Notes: generated from the sequence alone by a model not told the origin. DNA of 19,218 nucleotides from DATEAX01 sp035288145 (GCA_035288145.1 DATEAX010000024.1:1-19218); one strand, 5' to 3'. Counted from the first letter of the stretch, positions 12,874 through 19,186 are shown. Numbers and translations are program-made.

Positions 12874-12946
12874 TACGAAATTACGAATTTAGTACAAAAA
12901 TACAAAATCAATTTTTTCGTATTTTCGTAAATTTTTGTATTTCGTA
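12874..12946. repeat. AT-rich palindromic repeat between UDG and RNase J
   Basis: TACGAAAT (12874-12881) and ATTTCGTA (12939-12946) are perfect inverted ends. The interior repeats TACGAA/TTCGTA and TACAAAA/TTTTGTA words on both arms, so the 73 bp form an imperfect palindrome. It starts three bases after the UDG stop and ends about 30 bp before the RNase J ATG. It differs in sequence from the CAAAATG family. Confidence 0.65.
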
Positions 12947-12948
12947 TC

Positions 12949-13509
12949 TTATTTTGCGTCGATCTGACGCAAAATTTCGGGTATTTGTTTAAAGTCATCT
13001 TTAATTTTGGTTTTTAAGTTCTGCTGGTAAATCGCCGCCGCCGGATGATAGCAGATTAGGTAAACCTGACCGGCTTTTTTATAGGCCTTGCCGGCAACCG
13101 CGGAAATTGAGCGGATTTGAGGAAAAAAAACATGCATCGAATGCCGGCCCAAAGTGACAATTAACCTGGGTTTTATCTCTTTTAGCTGGCGGAACAAGTA
13201 ATTCCTGGTGCAAACATCAACTTCTTCTTCCAGAGGATCGCGGTTATTGGGCGGCCGGCATTTTACCACATTGGTAATGTATACATCTTCCCGGCGAAGG
13301 TTAATTAGGGCCAATAACTCATCTAAGAATTTCCCCGCCTCGCCGACAAAAGGTCGGCCTTCCCGGTCTTCGTTTGAACCCGGGCCTTCACCAATCAAGA
13401 GAATCTCGGCCTTGGAACTTCCTTCGCCGGGAACGGCGTGCTGACGATTTTTTTGCAGGGCACATTTAGTACACTGGCCAACCTCGACCGCGATTTTATC
13501 CAAACTCAT
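12949..13509 (-). CDS. Family 4 uracil-DNA glycosylase with an iron-sulfur cluster
   Basis: 186 residues. Removes uracil from DNA to start base excision repair. Four cysteines in the family 4 pattern for a 4Fe-4S cluster are C13 and C16 (QCTKC), C84 (VVKCRPP) and C100 (DVCTRNY). Motif 1 is GEGPGSNEDREGRPFVGEAG (about 40-59) and motif 2 is CYHPAAA with His155. The length fits the family (about 190-220). The ATG at 13509 has no obvious ribosome binding site. It overlaps, as ATGA, the end of a 25-codon reading frame that begins downstream of a consensus promoter, so translational coupling is possible. RNase J follows after 105 bp. Confidence 0.93.
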   Translation of the reverse strand: MSLDKIAVEVGQCTKCALQKNRQHAVPGEGSSKAEILLIGEGPGSNEDREGRPFVGEAGKFLDELLALINLRREDVYITNVVKCRPPNNRDPLEEEVDVCTRNYLFRQLKEIKPRLIVTLGRHSMHVFFPQIRSISAVAGKAYKKAGQVYLICYHPAAAIYQQNLKTKIKDDFKQIPEILRQIDAK

Positions 13510-13583
13510 TTAAAAAATCTTTCTTTTCCGAGATCCCTTAGATATTTAACAAAATACTTAGCATCTAAAAATGAATCCTTCAT
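13506..13583 (-). CDS. Possible 25-residue leader ORF coupled to UDG
   Basis: An ATG at 13583 opens 25 codons (MKDSFLDAKYFVKYLRDLG..., ending KERFFK) whose TGA overlaps the UDG start codon as ATGA. The peptide is basic and could form an amphipathic helix. UDG itself lacks a Shine-Dalgarno sequence, which makes coupling attractive. The small frame also has no good ribosome binding site. An in-frame ATG further upstream touches the -10 box and is probably not transcribed. Chance occurrence cannot be excluded. Confidence 0.3.
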   Translation of the reverse strand: MKDSFLDAKYFVKYLRDLGKERFFK

Positions 13584-13611
13584 TTGGGAGAGCCATCTTG
13601 ATGTTGACTCC

Positions 13612-13640
13612 ATTATAGCATAGACAATCGAAAATGTCAA
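13612..13640 (-). promoter_or_regulatory. Consensus promoter of the UDG unit
   Basis: On the minus strand TTGACA (13635-13640), 17 bp and TATAAT (13612-13617): perfect boxes and spacing. It begins inside the 3' end region of the nucleotidyltransferase unit and leaves a leader of about 95 nt before the UDG ATG. Confidence 0.88.
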
Positions 13641-13641
13641 A

Positions 13642-14196
13642 TTATTTCTTCAACTCTCGCCATTCTTTTTCAATCCTAAGTATCTTTACCCATTTATCAA
13701 TATAAGGTTGGTCTAATTTTTTCTGAACATCCATAACCGATATTATGTCTTCAAGTTGCCGCGTGGACTGGCTTTCTTTAAACCACATCAGTTTACTGAT
13801 AATCAGGTCTTCGGGCGAAATAAAGCGAATCATTTTGCCGTCAAGTTTTTTGAGTTTTCCCCTTTTAATTTCCAGTTTTTTATACTCGCTTTTGTCGGAG
13901 ATAAAAAAGTCGGCTTTAATGCCATATTCCGATTCAATAACATTAAATTCGCTTTTTCTCTTGAAGGCATCAATCGCCATTTCCATATCCGGAAAGGATT
14001 TGGGGGAAGTTTTTTTTAATCTAAGAATTAATGCTCTCACCGATTCGACCGAATCTATCTCAACCACGATATCAATATCAGCCGTATAGCGCGGTTTTCC
14101 CCAAACCGTGACCGCGACTCCACCGGTAATAATATAGTCAATTTTAAGCTGATCTAAAACCGAGCTTATGTTGACGAGAAATTGCTTTATGGTCAT
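13642..14196 (-). CDS. Nucleotidyltransferase-fold protein (DUF6036/AbiEii-like)
   Basis: 184 residues from the ATG at 14196. Pol beta-type nucleotidyltransferase core: GG at 25-26 (YIITGGVAV), then the catalytic pair D40 and D42 in PRYTADIDIVV, and a third acidic residue at about D96 (YGIKADFF). The segment SPEDLIISKLMWFKESQSTRQLEDI is the typical second half of this stand-alone family. Members are often part of toxin-antitoxin-like or helper pairs; the substrate is unknown. An alternative TTG start at 14217 would add seven residues; no start has a strong ribosome binding site. It overlaps the preceding small gene by 53 bp in another frame. A new promoter for UDG begins at its 3' end. Confidence 0.8.
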   Translation of the reverse strand: MTIKQFLVNISSVLDQLKIDYIITGGVAVTVWGKPRYTADIDIVVEIDSVESVRALILRLKKTSPKSFPDMEMAIDAFKRKSEFNVIESEYGIKADFFISDKSEYKKLEIKRGKLKKLDGKMIRFISPEDLIISKLMWFKESQSTRQLEDIISVMDVQKKLDQPYIDKWVKILRIEKEWRELKK

Positions 14197-14323
14197 TTTT
14201 GTTGAGTTCTTTTCCAAGACGAAAAAAATGATCTAAGAGCTCAATCTTTTTAGTTACGCTCATCTTGCGAAAAATTTTAGTTTGTCTAACGCTCGCCGTT
14301 TCTTTCATAATATTATCGTTCAT
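14144..14323 (-). CDS. Small helical partner protein of the nucleotidyltransferase
   Basis: 59 residues from the ATG at 14323, which overlaps the pnp stop; an ATG at 14308 would give 54. The core RQTKIFRKMSVTKKIELLDH and FFRLGKELNK resembles the short helical proteins (R-x-M-x-x-x-x-K/R-L pattern) that I recall being encoded just before DUF6036-type nucleotidyltransferases. This is recognition from memory, not a search. The C-terminal part runs 53 bp into the nucleotidyltransferase gene in another frame. The tight packing pnp-small gene-nucleotidyltransferase suggests translational coupling. Possible roles are antitoxin or substrate adaptor; neither is shown. Confidence 0.55.
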   Translation of the reverse strand: MNDNIMKETASVRQTKIFRKMSVTKKIELLDHFFRLGKELNKNDHKAISRQHKLGFRSA

Positions 14324-16436
14324 TTGCCGCTTTGATGGAGAGACTAATCCTTCCCCGCTCTCGGTCAATCTCCATAACTTTAACCTTGACCACCTGACCG
14401 ATTTTTAGAACATCCTCGATTTTGGCAACGTGCTGGTCGGCAATTTGGGAGATGTGGACCATGCCGTCCTGATTGGGCAAAATTTGGACAATGGCGCCGA
14501 TATCGCTGCCGCGAAGGCGGTCTTTGACAATCTGGGTGACTGGTCCTTCGTAAATTTCCCCCACTTGCGCTTCTTTAGTCAGGCCCTCGATCCAAGCAAT
14601 CGCTTTCTCGCCCATCTTGGCGTCGGTTGAGGCAACCATGACGGTGCCGTCATCTTCGATATCAATCGAGGTCACCTCTTTGCCGCCGCACTCGTCAATG
14701 ATTTTTCGGATGGTTTTGCCGCCCGGACCGATAACATCGCCGATTTTGTCTATCGGAATCTTAAGCGATTGAATCCGCGGGGCATAAGGAGAAAGTTCGG
14801 CTCGCGGGGCGCTGATGATTTGGCCGATTTTGGCTAAAATTTCGTCATTGGCCTTGCGGGCGCGGTTCAGGGCTTCTTCTAAAATACTTATCTCTAAACC
14901 TTTCAGTTTGGTGTCTAATTGGATTGCGGTGATGCCTTTTTTCGTCGCCGCCACCTTAAAATCCATATCGCCGGCAAAATCTTCAAGCCCGGCGATATCG
15001 GTTAAAATTTTATATTTGCTTGCCCCGAGCGCAGTCGAGGGGTCAGAGGTCATCAGCCCCATGGCAATGCCCGCCACCGGCGCTTTAATCGGCACGCCGG
15101 CATCCATTAAAGCCAGGGTTGAGCCGCAAGTCGAGGCCATTGAACTCGAGCCGTTCGAGGATAAAACCTCGGAGACAACCCGGATAGTGTAGGGAAAATC
15201 ATCCCGGCCGGGAATCACCGGCAAAAGAGCCCGTTCGGCAAGAGCCCCGTGGCCGATTTCCCGTCGGGACGCCGAGCGCATCGGGCGGACTTCGCCGGTG
15301 GAAAAAGGCGGAAAATTATAATGATGCATATAACGTTTGGTGCCTTCTTCTTCCATTGTCTCAATCACCTGTTCTTCCGAGGGCGGGCCCAAAGTCACAA
15401 TCGAGAGCACTTGGGTTTGACCGCGGGAAAATAGCCCGGAGCCGTGGGTGCGGGGAAGAATCGCCACTTCCAGCTCGAGCGGCCGAATCTCGTCAAGTTT
15501 CCGGCCGTCAGGCCGGATTTCTTTTTCAATAATCGCAGTTCTAACTTCTTTTTCTAAAACTTGGCCAAAAGCGCTTTTTAAGTCAATCTGTTTATAATTG
15601 CCTTCAAAATTATCCAAGACCTCTTTTTCAAAGGCGCTGATTTGCTCTTCGCGCTTGGTTTTATCCATCTCATAAACAACTTTAGCCAATTTTTTGCCTA
15701 AATATTCCTTGATTTCGGAAATTATCGGCGGCTCCTCGATTTGCTGCGTCTTGAGCGTGCCTTCTTTGATAAGTTTCCCCTGAATTTCCAAGGCCGGGAC
15801 GAGAGACCGAAGTCCGAATTTAATCGCCTCGCCAAGAGTTTTTTCGTCAATCTCTTTGGCGCCGGCTTCCAGCATCAAAACCTTATCTTTGGTACCGGCG
15901 ACCACCAAATCCAGGGTGGATTTTTCCAATTCGGCTAAGCTCGGATTAGCGATATATTCGCCGTCAATTAGCCCGACCCGCACCGCCGCCACCGGTCCCT
16001 CAAAAGGCGCGATGGACTGGGAAAGAGCGGCGGAGGCGGCGATAATCGAAATCACGTCCGGGTCATTTTCGTTGTCAAAAGAGAGAACGGTAATCACCAC
16101 CTGAACATCATTTTTAAAGCCCTTGGGAAAGAGCGGCCGAATCGGCCGATCAATTAAACGGCAGGCCAAAACCGCCGCCTCGGAGGGGCGACCTTCTCTT
16201 TTAATAAACCGGCTGCCGGAAATTTTGCCCGCGGCGTAAAGCCGCTCCTCATAATCAACAAGCAATGGAAAAAAATCAACATCTTCGCGGGGCTCGACGG
16301 CCAAGACCGCGGTTGCCAAAACCACTGTGTCGCCGTAGCGAACCGTCACCGAGCCGGACGCTAGTTCGGCCAGCTTGCCAGTGGAGATAATAAGGTCTCG
16401 CCCGGCAAACTTAGTCGTAAAAATTTCTTCTTTCAT
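14313..16436 (-). CDS. pnp: Polyribonucleotide nucleotidyltransferase (PNPase)
   Basis: 707 residues from the ATG at 16436. Phosphorolytic 3'-5' exoribonuclease of the degradosome-type machinery. Order: first RNase PH domain (about 5-215), helical linker, second RNase PH domain with D490 and D492 in GDMDFKVAAT (E. coli D486/D492 region), KH domain with the GxxG loop in DVIGPGGKTIRKI (about 560-575), and S1 domain (about 630-700, GDIGAIVQILPNQDGMVHIS-like). The ATG at 16436 is preferred because AAAAAGGA precedes it and the family opening KEEIFTTKFAGRDL begins there; a longer frame to 16571 runs through the leader hairpin. Oddity: a short insertion DPSTALGAS at about residue 466-474 comes from a repeat-like DNA segment. 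It lies downstream of rpsO, as in many bacteria. Confidence 0.97.
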   Translation of the reverse strand: MKEEIFTTKFAGRDLIISTGKLAELASGSVTVRYGDTVVLATAVLAVEPREDVDFFPLLVDYEERLYAAGKISGSRFIKREGRPSEAAVLACRLIDRPIRPLFPKGFKNDVQVVITVLSFDNENDPDVISIIAASAALSQSIAPFEGPVAAVRVGLIDGEYIANPSLAELEKSTLDLVVAGTKDKVLMLEAGAKEIDEKTLGEAIKFGLRSLVPALEIQGKLIKEGTLKTQQIEEPPIISEIKEYLGKKLAKVVYEMDKTKREEQISAFEKEVLDNFEGNYKQIDLKSAFGQVLEKEVRTAIIEKEIRPDGRKLDEIRPLELEVAILPRTHGSGLFSRGQTQVLSIVTLGPPSEEQVIETMEEEGTKRYMHHYNFPPFSTGEVRPMRSASRREIGHGALAERALLPVIPGRDDFPYTIRVVSEVLSSNGSSSMASTCGSTLALMDAGVPIKAPVAGIAMGLMTSDPSTALGASKYKILTDIAGLEDFAGDMDFKVAATKKGITAIQLDTKLKGLEISILEEALNRARKANDEILAKIGQIISAPRAELSPYAPRIQSLKIPIDKIGDVIGPGGKTIRKIIDECGGKEVTSIDIEDDGTVMVASTDAKMGEKAIAWIEGLTKEAQVGEIYEGPVTQIVKDRLRGSDIGAIVQILPNQDGMVHISQIADQHVAKIEDVLKIGQVVKVKVMEIDRERGRISLSIKAANER
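15018..15051. repeat. REP-like palindromic repeat inside the pnp coding sequence
   Basis: The minus strand reads CCCCTCGACTGCGCTCGGGG followed by CAAGC. It can fold as CCTCGA-CTGCGC-TCGGGG and looks like the widespread TCGACTNCGCTCGGGNCAAG-type intergenic repeat (recognised from memory). It encodes DPSTALGAS between the conserved segments GIAMGLM and YKILTDI of PNPase. Relative to E. coli PNPase the segment is about seven residues longer here, and the frame is kept. Confidence 0.6.
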
Positions 16437-16450
16437 GTTGTCCTTTTTAG

Positions 16451-16521
16451 GCATGAGAACAGGAGAACATCTAAAGAGAAAAAATGGATTTTGTCCCTTT
16501 ACTTGCCCTACTGTTCCATGC
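16451..16521 (-). promoter_or_regulatory. Long stem-loop in the pnp leader
   Basis: GCATG-A-GAACAG (16451-16462) pairs with CTGTTC-CATGC (16511-16521), 11 bp with one bulge. Inside, on the minus strand, AAAGGGA pairs with TCTCTTT and AAAA with TTTT around TCCA. It ends about ten bases before the pnp ribosome binding site. Position and size recall the E. coli pnp leader hairpin cut by RNase III for PNPase autocontrol; the analogy is inference. Confidence 0.6.
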
Positions 16522-16530
16522 GTTAAAGTT

Positions 16531-16625
16531 AATTCAAAATTCAAAGTGCAAAATGCAAAATCACAATCCAAAATTTAAAATAATTTTAAACTTTCATTTT
16601 GAGATTTGCATTTTGAGATTTGCAC
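16531..16625. repeat. CAAAATG-family palindromic element after rpsO
   Basis: One arm carries CAAAATG (16549) and the other CATTTTG (16585, 16599). The outer ends GTGCAAA (16546-16552) and TTTGCAC (16619-16625) pair perfectly, and AAATTTAAAATAATTTTAAA lies at the centre. The element touches the rpsO stop codon, so its RNA would cap the rpsO message. Confidence 0.7.
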
Positions 16626-16876
16626 TATTTTTTTAATCCCAAATCCTTAATCAATTTATCGTAAATTTTCTGGTCGTTTTTCTTAAGGTAATTTAAAAGG
16701 CGCCGGCGCTTGCCTACCATAATCAAAAGCCCCCGGCGGGAATCGGCATCCTTTGGAAATTTTCTCAAATGCTTGGCCAACTCCAAAATCCGCTCGGTTA
16801 AAAGGACAATCTGAACTTCACTCGAGCCAGTGTCTTTGGCATGGGTTTGATACTTTTTAATTAAATCGGTTTTCAT
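16625..16876 (-). CDS. rpsO: 30S ribosomal protein S15
   Basis: 83 residues from the ATG at 16876, slightly shorter than the 89-residue E. coli protein. Primary 16S rRNA-binding protein of the 30S platform. The diagnostic stretch is HAKDTGSSEVQIVLLTERI, followed by DADSRRGLLIMVGKRRRLLNYL, which holds the conserved rRNA contacts, and the end LIKDLGLKK. GAAGAAG precedes the ATG. A TTG at 16912 would give a longer product but with a non-native N-terminus. It sits 39 bp after the DHH gene and upstream of pnp. Confidence 0.96.
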   Translation of the reverse strand: MKTDLIKKYQTHAKDTGSSEVQIVLLTERILELAKHLRKFPKDADSRRGLLIMVGKRRRLLNYLKKNDQKIYDKLIKDLGLKK

Positions 16877-16915
16877 CTTCTTCAGATTAACAAATTCTGC
16901 CCGAAGATGCAATAT

Positions 16916-18067
16916 CTACCGCTTTCCCTTCTGAAACTCTCTTATTTTGGCTAAAATTTCTTCCTCTTTGTCCGCCAGCGTTGCCCCGTACATTTGGAAA
17001 GCGGCAGCGGCTTCGTGACCGCCCCCGTTAAAGAGACGGGCGATTTGGGAAACATCCACTCCCGGCGCCACCGCCCGCAAGGACCCGTGAATGCCGTCGC
17101 TCCGCTCAACTACCAGCAAAGCAAAATCAATCCCGGGGGCGCTTTTTAAGAGTTCGTCAATAATGCCAGAGGTTTCGCCTTCGTCGGCGCCGGTCTCCAA
17201 AAAATCAAACTTTCCGATCTTGGACCAGACAAACCGGTCATCGGCCTCATATTTGACTTGGGCCAATATTCTTCCCCACAACTTCAAAGTGGTGAGCGGT
17301 TTGGTCTTAAAAATATGGCGGATAATTTCCTGCTGTCGGGCGCCGGCCGCCACCAGCTGCGCCGCCACGGTCAGCGATTTCGGAGTGGTGTTGACATTCT
17401 GAAAACTGCCGGTATCGGTGATGATACCGGTTAAAAGGGCAGTGGCGACCTGTTCATTTAAGAGGGGTTTTTCGCGGGCAAGCGATTCTACAAGCGAAAC
17501 CAGAATTTCCGCGGTCGAGGTGGCGGTCAAATCCACCCAATTGATTTTGCCGAAAAAATCATTGCCCGCATGATGGTCAATATTGATGACCGGCGTTTCA
17601 TAAAAAAGACCGCTCTGGCTTTCATAAAGCGCCCCTAATCTCTCGAGGTCCGGGGAGTCCAAAACAATAATCAAATCGTACTTCGGCGAACCCTGAAGAA
17701 AGGTTACATCTTTTTCTTCAAAGATGCCGCCAAGGGGAGTGATGACAATGTTGAGTTTATTTTCCTCGGGCAAATGCTTGTAGCCCAAACGGTCAACTTT
17801 GACGCGGCTGGTGTCAATCGTAATGACAAAATCTTTGGCCAGAGATAAATTCTGCAAAATCTCTTCCAAATTAGGCAAAAATTTGAGGCTGCCCGGGATT
17901 TGTCCCGGGACAACGGCAGTGACATCCTTGCCCAGTTGTTTTAAAACCAGATACAAAGCCAAAAGCGAGCCCAGGGCGTCGCCGTCGGGATTTTGATGAG
18001 TAAGGAGGAGAATTTTTTGAGCCGTCCTAATTTGTTCGGTTGTCTGCTGTTTGGGGGAAAGTTCCAT
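16916..18067 (-). CDS. DHH-family phosphoesterase, NrnA-like nanoRNase/pAp phosphatase
   Basis: 383 residues from the ATG at 18067. DHH domain: motif I THQNPDGDALGS (about 23-34, metal-binding His24, D28, D30), motif II VLDSPD (135-140), motif III IDHHAGN (163-169, the DHH) and motif IV ITDTGSF (D218). DHHA1 domain: GGGHEAAAAF (348-357, His351). The segment between motifs I and II is longer than in the roughly 320-residue NrnA of Bacillus (about 90-130 is extra). It should degrade 2-5-nt RNA fragments and possibly pAp, finishing the work of RNase J and PNPase; cyclic-dinucleotide hydrolysis is an alternative in this superfamily. The ATG follows GGGAAG. It is the first minus-strand gene, next to a divergent spacer. 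Confidence 0.9.
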   Translation of the reverse strand: MELSPKQQTTEQIRTAQKILLLTHQNPDGDALGSLLALYLVLKQLGKDVTAVVPGQIPGSLKFLPNLEEILQNLSLAKDFVITIDTSRVKVDRLGYKHLPEENKLNIVITPLGGIFEEKDVTFLQGSPKYDLIIVLDSPDLERLGALYESQSGLFYETPVINIDHHAGNDFFGKINWVDLTATSTAEILVSLVESLAREKPLLNEQVATALLTGIITDTGSFQNVNTTPKSLTVAAQLVAAGARQQEIIRHIFKTKPLTTLKLWGRILAQVKYEADDRFVWSKIGKFDFLETGADEGETSGIIDELLKSAPGIDFALLVVERSDGIHGSLRAVAPGVDVSQIARLFNGGGHEAAAAFQMYGATLADKEEEILAKIREFQKGKR

Positions 18068-18094
18068 AGCTTCCCAGATTATCAAAATGCCCCT

Positions 18095-18107
18095 CCCTTG
18101 TCAAGGG
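18095..18107. promoter_or_regulatory. 13-bp palindrome at the probable promoter of the DHH gene
   Basis: CCCTTG-T-CAAGGG is a perfect 6-bp inverted repeat. It contains, on the minus strand, a TTGACA (18099-18104) that with GATAAT (18078-18083) and a 15-bp spacer makes a weak promoter for the DHH-rpsO-pnp genes. It may be a regulator site; function is inferred. Confidence 0.35.
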
Positions 18108-18125
18108 TGGGAAGGTGTGATAAAG

Positions 18126-18147
18126 TTAATTCAGTAAACTGAATTAA
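18126..18147. repeat. Perfect inverted repeat in the divergent spacer
   Basis: TTAATTCAGT, AA, ACTGAATTAA: perfect 10-bp arms around two bases. It lies between the divergent DHH and rpsT genes, so it could be an operator. A TATAAT follows at 18164-18169 on the plus strand, but no good -35 box is visible. Confidence 0.55.
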
Positions 18148-18149
18148 TA

Positions 18150-18278
18150 ATTCAAAAATCAAATATAATGCCTAAAGGCAAATCTCAAAATCACAATGCA
18201 AAATTTAAAAATTTTTCAATCATTTTGAATTTTGACATTTAGTTTTGCATTTTGACTTTTGCATTTTGCATTTGAGCG
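18150..18278. repeat. CAAAATG-family palindromic element upstream of rpsT
   Basis: The left part has CAAAAATC, CTCAAAATC and GCAAAATTT words. The right part has CATTTTG at 18221, 18248 and 18262, with TTTTGACATTT and TTTTGACTTTT between. The two halves are rough inverted copies around AAATTTAAAAATTTTTC. Same family as 1471-1560 and 16531-16625. Confidence 0.65.
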
Positions 18279-18294
18279 ACCGAAGGGAGCGACT

Positions 18295-18609
18295 TTGCCT
18301 ATTTCCAAATCAGCGAAAAAATCCTTGCGAGCTGCCAGAAACAAACGGAGGCAGAATTTAATCTGGGAAAGAAAATTTAAGAGCGCCTTAAAAAAAGTTG
18401 ATAAAACCAATGTCAGCGAGACAACCTCTTTAATTGACAAAACTGCCAAAAAACATCTTATCTCCAAGAACAAAGCCGCGAGATTGAAGTCACATCTTTC
18501 AAAAAAATTCGCCATTGACAAAGAAGCTAAAGTTCAGGGCGAAAAGGTTAAAGCAACCGCAAAAGAGAAAAAGGGAAAAGGAAGGGATGGAAAAATTCCC
18601 GGAAAGTAA
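18295..18609 (+). CDS. rpsT: 30S ribosomal protein S20
   Basis: 104 residues from the TTG at 18295, which follows GGGAG (18285-18289) by five bases and gives the expected opening PISKSAKKSLRAARNKRR. The three-helix 16S rRNA-binding core includes FKSALKKVD and ISKNKAARLKSHLSKKFA. Bacterial S20 usually ends near residue 87; here a Lys-rich tail (KEKKGKGRDGKIPGK) adds about 20 residues. The tail runs 23 bp into lepB in another frame. A longer frame from 18259 would translate the repeat region and is rejected. Confidence 0.92.
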   Translation: MPISKSAKKSLRAARNKRRQNLIWERKFKSALKKVDKTNVSETTSLIDKTAKKHLISKNKAARLKSHLSKKFAIDKEAKVQGEKVKATAKEKKGKGRDGKIPGK

Positions 18610-19186
18610 TATTTCCGAAATTAAAACCCCGGCGCCGCCCAAGCTTAACCGCTGGCAGAAATTGCTCTACGGGACCGGTTGTCTTTACGAACTCACCCGC
18701 TGGCTGGTGGTTCTTTTGGTCTTGGGAACCCTGGTCCATTTTTATGTCGGGACGATTTCCATTGTCGAAGGCAGTTCGATGGAGCCGAATTTCCATTCCG
18801 GGGAATACATTATTACCAATCGCTGGCAGTATCTTTTCGGTCAACCACGAAGGGGTGAGGCGGTGGTCCTGCGTTTCCCCGGAGATCCGGAGCACACCAA
18901 ATATATTAAAAGAATTATCGGTCTTCCCGGTGAGGGTCTCAAAATTCAAAACGGCGAGGTTTATATCAACGGTCAAAAGCTCGACGAGGCCTATTTGCCG
19001 CCAGGAACCCAAACCTATCCAGAACTCTCCAAAGACCTGGGAGGGGACGATTACTTTTTGATGGGCGACAATCGCGCCAACTCCTCGGACTCGCGGATTT
19101 GGGGTATCTCTCCCAAAAGATATCTCATCGGCAAGGCTTGGTTTATCATCTGGCCTCTAAAATTTTTCGGCAAAGCCGAAAAGTAG
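18587..19186 (+). CDS. lepB: Signal peptidase I
   Basis: 199 residues from the ATG at 18587. Membrane-bound S26 serine protease that cleaves signal peptides of exported proteins. One transmembrane helix (about 38-54, WLVVLLVLGTLVHFYV) is followed by box B with catalytic S64 (GSSMEPN), box D with the general-base lysine K108 (YIKRIIGLPGEG) and box E GDNRANSSDSRIWG (160-173). All catalytic residues are present. AAGGA lies upstream. The start overlaps the end of rpsT by 23 bp, so the two are probably coupled. A TTG in frame at 18515 would add a basic segment inside rpsT and is less likely. Confidence 0.95.
   Translation: MEKFPESNISEIKTPAPPKLNRWQKLLYGTGCLYELTRWLVVLLVLGTLVHFYVGTISIVEGSSMEPNFHSGEYIITNRWQYLFGQPRRGEAVVLRFPGDPEHTKYIKRIIGLPGEGLKIQNGEVYINGQKLDEAYLPPGTQTYPELSKDLGGDDYFLMGDNRANSSDSRIWGISPKRYLIGKAWFIIWPLKFFGKAEK

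Noticed and set aside
13642..14323. Frameshifted single gene instead of two overlapping genes
   Set aside because: The nucleotidyltransferase has a complete N-terminus starting at its own ATG, and the small protein looks like a separate helical family, so a frameshift is not needed; it cannot be fully excluded without homologues.
14815..15192. 125-codon plus-strand frame antisense to pnp
   Set aside because: It lies opposite conserved PNPase sequence and has no independent signals.
14313..16571. Longer PNPase starting at 16571
   Set aside because: The first 45 residues are unlike PNPase and come from the repeat and leader hairpin; the ATG at 16436 has a ribosome binding site and the conserved N-terminus.
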